Of a stretch of DNA of 64,000 bases, positions 39,317 through 48,486 are shown piece by piece. Origin of the DNA: Closterium sp. Naga37s-1 (Eukaryota > Streptophyta > Zygnematophyceae > Desmidiales > Closteriaceae); assembly GCA_947471745.1 (NCBI GenBank), contig CANJKZ010000768.1, forward strand, positions 2,797,001 to 2,861,000, in the 5' to 3' direction. The notes under the pieces were generated by a model. It was not told the origin of the DNA. It was given only the letters and a program-made list of their open reading frames with translations, and did not search any database. Position 1 is the first letter of the stretch. Every line of letters begins with the position of its first letter. The translations under genes and the position numbers were made by a program.

Positions 39317-41781
39317 TTACGAAAGCGCGTGTACATCCCTGAAGTTTCGGCTGCGCAGATACTCGGTGAGGACGGGGTGGTTTTCGATTCTGTCCAGTGG
39401 AACCCAGTTGTCTTCGGTGGGTGTACGGTCTTTCCAGCGGATCAGGAACTCGATCCTTCGGGCTCCTCGAGGGTCACGAACTCTGTGGCTCAGAATTTTC
39501 TCGGGGGTGATGATTGGTTCAGTCGGCGGTCGTGTCATGCTGGCTGGGCGATTACGTGGTAGTTGGCTCGTGGACGGGACGTAAGGGCGAAGCAGGCTGG
39601 CGTGGAATGAGGGGCTGACGTACCAGTCAGCGGGGAGGAGGAGGTGGGCGGTGACGGGTGTAATCATGTGGCTAATGCGGAATGGCCCGCAATATCGGGG
39701 GCGGAGTTTTGGGGTGATGGGCAGTCTGAGGTTCTGAGTGTCGAGTAAAACTAGGTCGTCAGGTTGGTAAGTGACAGGTCGACGGTGGCGGTCGGCATTA
39801 CGTTTAGCGATGATGTTTGATTTTTTTATTGCGTCTGCTGCCCGGGTTCGTGCTGCTTGTAATATTTCGGCGAACTGTTGTGCTCGTGGCATTGGGTTGT
39901 CGGGATTCGGGGTCATGGGTACTGTCGGGTCTTGTCCGTAGTTCAGGTAAAACGGTGACTGTTGGGTCGTGGCGGACGGTGAGTTGTTGTATGCGAATTC
40001 AATGAGTGGCAGCTGTTGTTCCCAGGTGGTTGGGTCGTCGCACGTGGCTCGGATGAGTTGCTCCATGGTCTGGTTTGTCCGTTCTGTCTGTCCGTCAGTT
40101 TCGGGGTGGTACGAAGAGCTGAACTGTAGTCGCGTGCCGAACTGCTACCACAGGTACCGCCAGAAGTTGCTGGTGAATTTCGTGTCGCGGTCGCTGATTA
40201 TTGTTGCTGGTATCCCGTGCAGTCGAACAACGGTGAAGATGAAGAGGCGTGCTGTCTCTTCGGCTGTGATTGATTTTTTGCAGGCTGCGAAATGTGACAT
40301 TTTCGTCAGTTGATCGACGACGACCAGGATCGCGTCGTTCCCACTCGCCCCAGCCGGTAACCCCGTGACGAAGTCCATCGTCACCTGCTGCCAAGCACGC
40401 TCTGGGGGTGGTATAGGCTGCAATTGTCCTGCCGGCCGCTGCCGTGATGATTTCATGAGCTGGCAAGTGGGACACGATGCCACGTGTCGCTGTACGTCGG
40501 TCAACATTTCGGGCCAGTAATAATACCGATGCAGCTGTTGCCGTATTTTTTCTACCCCGAAATGCCCCGAGGTAACTCCGTCGTGTGCCTCCTGTAACAG
40601 TAATTCCCGTAGCAGTGTATACCCAGGCACCCAGATGCGGTCGGTCCCGGCTTTTACGTAATAGACTCCCCTTTCTGCTGCGAACTGCTGCGAATTTCCT
40701 CCTGTGAAGAATGGATCCGTTTGGTACCCGTGGGTAAATAGGCCTGTCAGTAGGGGACTGGTCTGGGCGAGTAGTATTGCGTGGATCTGGGCAGTGGGGC
40801 GGGTCAGTGCGTCGGCGATGTTCGAGGCTCCCTTTTTGTAGGTGACCGTGTAGTGAAAATTGGACTCGAGAAAATCGAGCCAGCGAATTTGTCGTGGGTT
40901 GAGGTATGGCTGTGCGCGAAGGTACTGTAGTGATTTATGGTCTGTCCATACTGTCACGTCTGCGCCGGTCAAGTAACAGCGCCACACTTTGAACGCGTGC
41001 ACGATCGCAAGCATTTCGCGGTCGTGTATCGGGTATTTTTTTTCGGGCGGATGCAGTTTTCGTGACTCGTATGCGATGGGCTGTAGGCCGTTGCCGAAGT
41101 CTTGTAGCAGTACGGTTCCGATGGCGATGTCGCTTGCGTCGGTAACTACTTCGAATGGGCGGTGTGGGTCGGCGATGCGCAGGACGGGCGGTGAACAGAG
41201 AACATTTTTCAGGGCAGAGAAGGCAGCCTGCTCTTTCTCCCCCCACGTAAAAGTGACCCCCTTCCGCAACAAGTCCGTCAGCGGCGCAGTTAACAGTGCC
41301 ATGTCGGGGACGAACCGACGCACGTAGTTTACGAACCCCAAAAAACTCTGTAGTTCCGTGATATTCGTCGGGGGGTGCCAGGCTTTTACCGTGTCTAACT
41401 TCTTTGGGTCAATTTCGACCTCAGCCTCCGAAATAACGTGCCCCAAAAAATCTAACCTGTCCTGAAAGAACTCGCACTTGGAACCCTTTGTCAGTAGCCG
41501 GTGCTCGGCTAAAATCTTAAATACTGCTTCCAGATCTGCTAAGTGCTGCTGCTTGTCGCGACTGTAGACGAGGATGTCGTCGAGGTAAACTATCACGCAT
41601 TTATCTAAAAGCGGCCTAAACGCCTCGTTCATGGTCATCTGAAATGTCGCTGGTGCGTTGGTCAGCCCGAAAGGCATCACGGTGTACTCGAATGACCCAT
41701 ACCTAGTCCGGAAGGCTGTTTTGGCGCAGTCCGATTGTTCGACCCTAATCTGATGGTAACCTCCCCGTAAATCTATTTTCG
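39317..41781 (-). pseudogene. Gypsy pol: RT, RNase H, integrase, chromodomain
   Basis: The frame begins after a frameshift at 41782-41788 and encodes MPFGLTNAPATFQ, YLDDILVYSRD (RT), TDASDIAIG and WTDHKSLQYL (RNase H), the integrase zinc segment HFGVEKIRQQLHRYYYWPEM...CPTC, the core TMDFVTGLP, ISDRDTKFTS, and after an in-frame TAG (40145-40147) SSYHPETDGQTERTNQ with the catalytic Glu. The C-terminus has RRIEFLIRWKDRTPTEDNWV, a chromodomain, which in this group targets insertion to marked chromatin. The TAG lies where relatives have a Lys-like residue (LW-stop-QFGT). Confidence 0.9.
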
Positions 41782-42207
41782 AAAAAAACCCGTGCTGTTC
41801 GCAGTTGGTCGATCAGTTCGTCGGCGCGGGGAATGGGGTACCGCGACTTGACTGTTACCCTGTTGAGCGCTCGGTAATCGATGCACATGCGAAACCCTCC
41901 GTCTTTTTTTGGCGTGAACAGTATCGGTGCGGCGAACGGTGACGAGCTCGGTCGGATGAATTTCTTCTCTAACAGGTAATCTAACTGCTTCCTTAGTTCG
42001 TCGAGCTCGGGCTGTGTCAGTCTGAACTGGCGCTGTACAGTTGGCTGTGCCCCCGGTTCTAATTCTATTTGGTGGTCATGTGCTCGCTGAGGTGGCATTC
42101 CTTCCGGTAAGTCGTCGGGAAAAATCCCGGGGTATCGTTTCAACAGTTCCTGTAGTTCGGGCGGTACTACTGCCAGCAGTTTCTTGAAATCACTCGGCTG
42201 CTCTGCT
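41745..42207 (-). pseudogene. Gypsy RT, N-terminal part
   Basis: Encodes [40 protein letters not shown] and [25 protein letters not shown], the start of a gypsy RT. An A-run on the plus strand (41782-41788, seven A) is one base too long: with six, the frame would pass from ARVF straight into the rest of RT. It begins at the left target duplication of the 2.13-kb insert. Confidence 0.88.
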
Positions 42208-42212
42208 CCCTC

Positions 42213-42429
42213 TATCAAACATACTAGCAGTAGGGCCTAGGCTTAGTAGCCTAGGCCAGAGTAGGACTAGAACGAGGAGCCAAGTGCCAGCTAGGATTGT
42301 GTGCAGGAAGAGAAATGAGAGAAGGAATGATTGAACTAGCAAGCAGCAGGATACAAATGGCAAACCCTAAGGGGCTGTACTCACTATTGAGTACCCCACT
42401 GCAGGCTACACAAACAACATATTCTGACA
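42213..42429 (-). repeat. 3' LTR of non-coding element
   Basis: 217 bp, almost identical to the right copy (AGCAAGCAGCAGG here, AGCAAGTAGCAGG there; CTGACA here, CTGACT there). Confidence 0.9.
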
Positions 42430-42451
42430 CACCCCCATAGCCAAAGTGGGG
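42430..42451 (-). promoter_or_regulatory. PPT hairpin of non-coding element
   Basis: CCCCCA (42432-42437) faces TGGGG (42447-42451), the copia PPT hairpin with one G fewer. Confidence 0.65.
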
Positions 42452-42618
42452 TGAAATCAGCACAATGAGCAGGCAGTGCAATAGTTCACAATTATCAGCA
42501 AAGCTAGAGGCTATCACAGAGGGCAAGTGAGGAGGAGGAGGGACTATGAGAGGAGAGAAGATGGGAGGCGACGACTGAAGCTGCAGACACACGGGCAACA
42601 GAAGCGGTTGACACAGCG

Positions 42619-42860
42619 GCTACCGAGGCAAGGGCCCCGGACTACTGGAGTAACTGGCTCTGCGACTACGACGAGCGGCAGAAGCAACGGACCCACGGGC
42701 GACTGGTGCAGCAGGCTCTCTGAGCTACCGGCGACAAGGGCCCCGGAATACAGGAGTAACAGGCTCTGCGGCTGCGACGAGCGGCAGGAGCAACGGACCC
42801 ACGGGCAACAGGTGCAGCAGGCTCTCTGAGCTACCGGCGACAAGGGCCCCGGAATACAGG
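42619..42860. repeat. 106-bp tandem repeat
   Basis: Two full units (from about 42,619 and 42,725) and a partial third (from 42,831) contain AGGGCCCCGGA, ACGAGCGGCAG and GGTGCAGCAGGCTCTCTGAG. Confidence 0.85.
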
Positions 42861-43189
42861 CGTTGCGGACGACACGACGGCTGCCTCCACTCAACCTCCC
42901 CCAACTGCCCCACACCCCTGTCACACACCCCCTGCTTCACCCCTAGTTCCACTCCCACATCACCCCCCTAGTGCCCCTCCCCACGACTCCCACACCTCCA
43001 CCCCCCTCAGCGGCAGCTGCAGCAGTGGGAGACGAAAAAGGAGGAGGGGAGAACCCACACCTCTCACCCCCATGCTCGCCACCCCACACCCCAACCACCG
43101 CGGAACGCACGGTGGAATGGGAGCAATGGGCAGCACGGGGGGGGGGGGGAGAGACGGGACGGGCTTCTGCAGGGGCGGCTCGCGCGGGT

Positions 43190-43930
43190 CCTGGGGCGGC
43201 TGCTGCAGGCACGGGCTGCTCCAGGGGCGGCTGCTGCAGGTGCGGGCTGCTCCAGGGGCGGCTGCTGCAGGTGCGGGCTGCTCCAGGGGCGGCTGCTGCA
43301 GGTGCGGGCTGCTCCTGGGGCGGCTGCTGCAGGTGCGGGCTGCTCCAGGGGCGGCTGCTGCAGTGGCGGGCGGCTCCAGGGGCTGCTGCTGCAGTGGCGG
43401 GCGGCTCCAGGGGCGGCCGCCGCAGTTGAAATGCAGGAGGAGGGGGGGGGGGGGGGGGGAGGAAAAACGCACGGCCCCCAGGGCGCCCCGAGGGGCGACG
43501 AGAAGGGAGCCGCGCGGCCCCCCCCCCCCCCCGGGGCGCCGCGACGGGCACCAGGGAGGGCGCCACGACGGGCCCCCAGAGCCACCTCGACGGGCGACGG
43601 GGAGGGCGCCGCGCGGGCCCCCCGAAGTCGCCTCGACGGGTGACGGGGAGGGCCGCGCACGGCCCCCGAAGTCGCCTCGACGGGCGACGGGGAGGGCGCC
43701 GCGCACGGCCCCCGAAGTCGCCTCGACGGGCGACCGGAGGGGATCGCGCGCGGCCCCCGTGGTCGCCACGACGGGCGACTGGTGGGGAGGCCGCGCGGGC
43801 CCCCAAGGTCGCCTCGACGGGCGACGGGAGGGGAGGCCGCGCGGGTCCCCGAGGTCGCCTCGACGGGCGACGGGAGGGGAGGCCGCGCGGGTCCCCGAGA
43901 GCGCCTCGACGGGCGCTTTGACGGGAGGGG
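43190..43930. repeat. GC-rich minisatellites in the non-coding element
   Basis: 43190-43420 holds about seven units of 31 bp (GGGGCGGCTGCTGCAGG core). 43560-43930 holds about 45-50-bp units with CTCGACGGGCGACGG. All frames stay open for long stretches because of composition, not because of coding. Confidence 0.85.
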
Positions 43931-44125
43931 ACCGCGGAGGCCCCCCAAGGGCACCACGACGGGCGCCACGGAAGGGAAACCCGCCAGGCGCCCCGAGCGC
44001 GCGGCGGGCAGAAATTAGGGTTTCGCCGCCGCGCACTACGGGGCGCGCGGCGGACAGTACGGCAGCGGAAGCGGGTGGTGGGCCCATACACAGGAAGGCG
44101 GCAGACATGCCGCCCTCTGATACCA

Positions 44126-44342
44126 TATCAAACATACTAGCAGTAGGGCCTAGGCTTAGTAGCCTAGGCCAGAGTAGGACTAGAACGAGGAGCCAAGTGC
44201 CAGCTAGGATTGTGTGCAGGAAGAGAAATGAGAGAAGGAATGATTGAACTAGCAAGTAGCAGGATACAAATGGCAAACCCTAAGGGGCTGTACTCACTAT
44301 TGAGTACCCCACTGCAGGCTACACAAACAACATATTCTGACT
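44126..44342 (-). repeat. 5' LTR of non-coding element
   Basis: 217 bp, directly adjoining the primer-binding site at its left and the CCCTC target duplication at its right. Confidence 0.9.
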
Positions 44343-45019
44343 CCCTCTACCACTGCAATGTCTACTGCGTACACGTCAGCTCCAGCAGCGACAGCCCGTT
44401 TCATGGTGACGGCATTGACGTGTACCGTTGAAGACTCGGGCGACTGCCAGCGAGGTAGCTCGACACAGTTACCGCTACTCCGCACAGTGCAGCTACCCGT
44501 CGTCCAGTCAATTCGCGGGTTATACCGTCGCAGCCAATCACGTCCCAGTAAAATGTCGTGCCCATCGAGTGTCGTTGCGAGCATTTCCTGTGTAAATCCG
44601 AAATTCCCCCCGCAGCGGACTTTGACTCTCTCCACCTTTTCCCGTATGGACAGTGGCGTGCCGTCGACTAAGCGTGCGTCTATCTCAGGTAAACAACGGC
44701 TAAGTGTCAGTTGCAGTTTTTGGGCGGTTGCGGTATTAATTAAACTGTAACTTGCTCCTCCGTCGATAAGAATCTTCACTGCTGCTCCCTGTATTTTCCC
44801 GTGGATCAGTACTGGGCAATCCGTCGCTATACCCTCCTTATTCGTCCGAGCCCGATCGATAGCATGAATCGGTACTGTGACTCGGTGAGGGTCGGTGGGG
44901 TTGGGCGAGCAGGCAGTCTCGTCAGTAGTTGGCCCGATTCCTACTGACTGCTGGCGTTTCCCTGCCTTGGAGACTCCCTCCCCTGCTCTGCTCCGCGGCG
45001 CCTTAGCTCCTCTGGGCAT
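44343..45019 (-). pseudogene. Gypsy protease segment of pol
   Basis: The frame starts within the last 78 bases of gag in the -1 phase, consistent with translation by a -1 frameshift, and contains CPVLIHGKIQGAAVKILIDG followed by GASYSLI, then LLGRDWLRRYNPRIDW. The aspartic protease motif is D-G-G-A where the family has D-S/T-G-A, so the active-site Ser or Thr is replaced by Gly. The frame is cut by the 2.13-kb element at AVDIAVVEG. Confidence 0.85.
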
Positions 45020-46185
45020 TCACTCTTGCGATGGCCCGGCCTATTGAAAGCAAAGCAGCGCCCCTTAAATGGCGTGGCAGCTGCATTCGTCGCAACGGCA
45101 TATACGGTGGCGTGCTCGATCGGTCCCCGAGGACGATGTCCATAGTAGGACCCCGGTCTCGGACGGAGTAAAATGTCGATTTTCTCGGCGAGTGCGAGGA
45201 TCTCGTTAAAATTCGAGAGCCCGCGTAGCATGATCTCGTGCGAGATGTCCGGCTTCAGCCCTCCGACGTAACGGTCCACCCGCTCCGCTTCGTGCATGTA
45301 GCCGACTTGCTCGCATAATGCGAGAAAACCACTCGTATAGTCTTGAACCGACCCGAGCTGCCGCCAAGTACGCAGTCTCTGACGCGCCGAAATAGAAGCC
45401 GCGATTGGCTCGAAGCGCGCCCGAAGCCCTGCGCACCACGCGTCCCACGTGCTGTACTGGGCGGTCTCGCAGAATGAACTCCAGGTGACAGCTGGACCCG
45501 TGGGCCCTTCCTCTTGCGACGGTGGCTCGTAGGCGCGTGGCGACGTCACGATGACTCGCCACCAGTCCATGGCGGGGCCCCTCAGCAGCAAAACGGCATA
45601 TCGGATCTTCACTGCGTCCGACTCGACGTAATTCATGTCGAAGAAGACGTTCATCGTGAAGACCCACGATTGAACCGTCGGACCTCCACGCTGGCTCGGG
45701 TCGAAGCAGGGCGGGCGTTGCGGCTTGAGTGGCATTGGTGCCATAATGGCATGTTCGCCACTTGTCGCCGCGAACTCCACGTGCCGACGGGCTTCACGAG
45801 GCTCCCGCGGGCTTGGTGCGACCCTGTTTCCTCCCATGCCAGGCATCGGCTGGGCGGCGCCATCACTGGCTGCGCCTGAGCGCTGTCCCACGCTGTCGTG
45901 TTGTGTTGGTGTGCCGGACGAAATGATGATCGGCTCATCCGATTGTGCAGATGCATTTGTCGGTGCGTGTGGTGGCGCTGGAGTGTTCACCGTGGATTGC
46001 TGACGCGCGGAGTCACGTTCCGCCGTGAGCGTCGCAATTTCGAGCGCCGATTCTTCAAGTTGGCGCACCAGACGGTCAAGCTGCTCCTGCGTCAACGTTG
46101 CGAGCGTGAATTCGGCCATGGCGGGGGTGTCGGGCGAGCTCAGCGAGAGCCTCTGTCGTGGCCGTGCGTGCTTACGAGAGAGCAC
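44941..46185 (-). CDS. Gypsy Gag
   Basis: Intact 414-codon frame; a second ATG at AMAEFTLATLTQEQLDRLVR (about residue 22) may be the real start. It has an N-terminal coiled-coil-like stretch (RLVRQLEESALEIATLTAER), a disordered middle, the retrotransposon Gag domain (WVFTMNVFFDMNYV, ARFEPIAASISARQRLRTWR, GYMHEAERVDRYVGGL) and a zinc knuckle CFAFNRPGHRKSEC near the C-terminus. The knuckle should be C-X2-C-X4-H-X4-C, but the second Cys is Phe, so zinc binding is probably lost. In the family Gag forms the particle that packages element RNA. Confidence 0.88.
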   Translation of the reverse strand: MLSRKHARPRQRLSLSSPDTPAMAEFTLATLTQEQLDRLVRQLEESALEIATLTAERDSARQQSTVNTPAPPHAPTNASAQSDEPIIISSGTPTQHDSVGQRSGAASDGAAQPMPGMGGNRVAPSPREPREARRHVEFAATSGEHAIMAPMPLKPQRPPCFDPSQRGGPTVQSWVFTMNVFFDMNYVESDAVKIRYAVLLLRGPAMDWWRVIVTSPRAYEPPSQEEGPTGPAVTWSSFCETAQYSTWDAWCAGLRARFEPIAASISARQRLRTWRQLGSVQDYTSGFLALCEQVGYMHEAERVDRYVGGLKPDISHEIMLRGLSNFNEILALAEKIDILLRPRPGSYYGHRPRGPIEHATVYAVATNAAATPFKGRCFAFNRPGHRKSECPEELRRRGAEQGRESPRQGNASSQ

Positions 46186-46301
46186 TACGAGCGGCGGTGC
46201 TGTGTCGCTGAGAGACGTCTACCCCCCCAAAAAATTGAGATAGTGAGGAAGCGAAGGTGTGGGTGCGGTCCGAGAAGAGATCGTAGGCTCTGAATACCAA
46301 G

Positions 46302-46641
46302 TGTTACGAGTTCAATTGAGTGAGCGAGCGAGAATTGCACTATCGAAGCAAGAGTACAATGAGCGAAGGCATGAGCGAAGAATATATAGCGAAACTACAG
46401 TGGTAACGGTAATGAACTGTGGTTGTCGCGCGACGGGCCTGGGACTGAGGTTTGGGGAATTGTCAAAGCGGAGGCCCGGAGCGCGGGTTACCCGCCGAGC
46501 CGTGAGGTCGGTGTGCGACGTGCGAAGGTGGCGGGAGGATTTGTTGCGATGGTTGCGAGTGGTAACGGTGCTGACCGTGGTGCTACAGTGGTGTACGCGC
46601 TGAGCGGGGACGCGAAGTAAGGAAAAGGAATTTTCCTTACA
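46302..46641 (-). repeat. 5' LTR of gypsy element
   Basis: 340 bp; the primer-binding site TGGTATTCAGAGCC lies just left of it on the minus strand (about 46286-46299). CCACC follows at 46642-46646. Confidence 0.92.
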
Positions 46642-48486
46642 CCACCCTTACCTATTTTCACCACTTCTATCTTCCTTGTTTCCTTACTCTCGTTCTCATC
46701 AAATCCATGACTTTGTATTGTAGCGAGATAATCCATCCGCTGGTCCAGCACGATTGTCACAGATATGGACACAGGCACTGCTGCCCCCCAACTCGCAAGA
46801 GTTCCTAGCGACTTCGTGCAACCATCGGTTTTATCGCCAGCCCATCGCGCAGGTCTCGATGAGGAAGTTCGGTGGGAAAAGATAAACGAGGGGCCGAACG
46901 GTGCCAGAGGGGTGATCAACCAGGGGCCAAGAGGCCCGGAAATTCCCAAACCGCTGCGCATAGAGGTATTAACATAGGGTCTTCTTTTATTGCACGTAAT
47001 TATGTTATTAGTGGCATGTACCGGCTCGCATTTTCGCTCGCGTGTCGTTTAGCGAGCCGAATCTACTGGAACTCTTAGGGCAGCAAAAAAAACCTGGATG
47101 CATTTTCGGGATGGGTCAACCCTAAAACGGACAACTTCCTGGTATTTAGGGTTGATGCCTCCCGAGTCGTATATGTTTCCGAATGGGTAATATATTTTTT
47201 TCCAGTGCGTCTACGATCGGGTAGGTGGTATTTATCACCCAGAATATAATATGTTATACGTACTCACGTTTTGATCCGCCGAACTTTACTTCCAGAAGAA
47301 GGCGACACGCGCGCTGTAGTAGACGGAGGTCAAAACCCTCAATAAAAAACATGAATACACAATTTGGTTCTTTTAGCAAATATCGTTTACTTCCGGTTCG
47401 GCTTGTTCGCCAAGTCAGTTGGGCAGCTCTGGGCTGAAATCCTACGGTCGAGATTTACCGGCCCTACTTTGAACACCTCTCTGGCAATGTTCGGCCCCTG
47501 GTTGATCTTTTCCCAAGTTCGGTGAGCCGTCAGCCACAAGCTCCGCCACCGCGCTTCACCCGAACAGATCGTGTGGTCCCAACGCGCCCACACTGTAGCA
47601 CGACTGGTCACTCACTCAGTTCCCTCGCTCACACCCCGCTCCCTTCTCGACATTCGTTCAAGAAGATTGGGAGGACACTTGTACAGAGATGTTTAGGAAA
47701 CCATTGGTTGCGAAAAGTACACTTCCGCTATCACGATTTTGTTGTAACCACCCGTCTTTGTCTTGCGGGAATGGGGCATCCTTGAGAATCCATTCACACG
47801 CGCGCCATTGAAACCAGATCGTACTTGAAGAGTTGGGCCCAGAAAGGAGAAGTGAGGAGAGGAGAGGAGAGGAGAGGGGAGGAGTGACTGGTGAGCGAGA
47901 TCGGGACTGGTTGCTGGGAGCGTCTGGCGAGTCGAACCAGCGCCATTGCCGCGGCGTGATTGTTTACGTGCTGCGGCACTGCGTCCCGCTTGGTCCTCGC
48001 GCTCCCAGCATCATCTTTCTTCAAGCGAGTCCAGAGATTAGGACTCCGAGTCCCGAACGTTGGAGCGGCTCTTTCGGAGAGATAAGGAGATAAGGAGACA
48101 AAGAGAGAGGCCAGGCTGTGGTTGCACGGGATCCAGGCTGAGGTGACAGACCCCCAATCTCGCGACAAACGTCTCAAGTGACTCGACTCGGCCGCAATCT
48201 CTCCTCTCTTGTCACCCAGCCTCCCACCACTCCTAAGCGCGCTCGTTCCCTTCCACACACCGGTCTCTGTCCCTTGCCGCACTGTCCTTCTTTTGAGGCG
48301 CCTCAAAAGTAGACTCCTCACACCGATCTCCGCCGCTCGTCACACCGTTCTACCGCTCCTTTGTGACGAACCACGAGGCACACCGCTTGTACGCGACTTC
48401 TCGTGCCGGACGTGACCGTCCCGCTGCTTTCTGCTCTCCTCGCCGCATTTGCGGACTCTGATTGATTCAGATTCGGATCTGGCAGA
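46642..48486 (+). other. Upstream region of ICME-like copy C
   Basis: From about 46,720 it is homologous to the flank of copy A (8.0 kb on). 46,980-47,480 has no match elsewhere in the window that I can see. The promoter must lie here, but no TATA box stands out. GC-rich text with GGAGAGG repeats is at 47,850-47,880. Confidence 0.5.
47898..47962 (+). promoter_or_regulatory. Conserved upstream block of the ICME-like genes
   Basis: GAGATCGGGA, CTGGGAGCG, GAGTCGAACCAG and GCGGCGTGATT recur in the same order in all three copies (about 8532-8595, 28459-28521 and here), 400-1100 bp upstream of the start codons. It may be promoter or 5' UTR, or merely a slowly diverging part of the duplication. Confidence 0.35.

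Larger units (their letters stand above)
42213..44342 (-). mobile_element. Non-coding 2.13-kb LTR element inserted in gypsy pol
   Basis: LTRs of 217 bp each (42213-42429 and 44126-44342), target duplication CCCTC (42208-42212 and 44343-44347), primer-binding site TGGTATCAGAGGGCGG (minus strand, 44110-44125) and PPT hairpin at 42430-42451. The interior has no protease, integrase or RT motif, only GC-rich tandem repeats. Its hairpin and LTR end sequence are those of the copia elements in this window, so it is probably mobilised by copia enzymes, like other small non-autonomous LTR elements. LTR ends are TGTCAG...TTTGATA; the terminal C of TGACA has changed. Confidence 0.88.
38947..46641 (-). 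mobile_element. Ty3/gypsy chromovirus, split by a non-coding LTR element
   Basis: LTRs at 38947-39289 (343 bp) and 46302-46641 (340 bp) begin TGTTACGAG and end CCTTACA. Flanks TCACC (left) and CCACC (right) fit a 5-bp target duplication with one change. The minus-strand order is gag, protease, RT, RNase H, integrase, chromodomain, which defines the chromovirus group of gypsy elements. A 2.13-kb element is inserted between protease and RT; removing it with one copy of CCCTC restores the frame (VDIAVVEG then [10 protein letters not shown]). The internal 5' end carries TGGTATTCAGAGCC next to the LTR, an initiator-Met-like primer site. Confidence 0.93.

Noticed and set aside
42943-44276. Two large minus-strand ORFs (382 and 438 codons) and plus-strand counterparts
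   Set aside because: GC-rich minisatellite inside a non-coding LTR element; several frames are open at once and frames rotate with the 31-bp unit.
42213-44347. A 9-bp target duplication (CTCCCTCTA) for the non-coding element
   Set aside because: Nine matching bases flank it, but taking LTR ends consistent with the related elements leaves a normal 5-bp CCCTC; the extra matches are one changed LTR base and chance.
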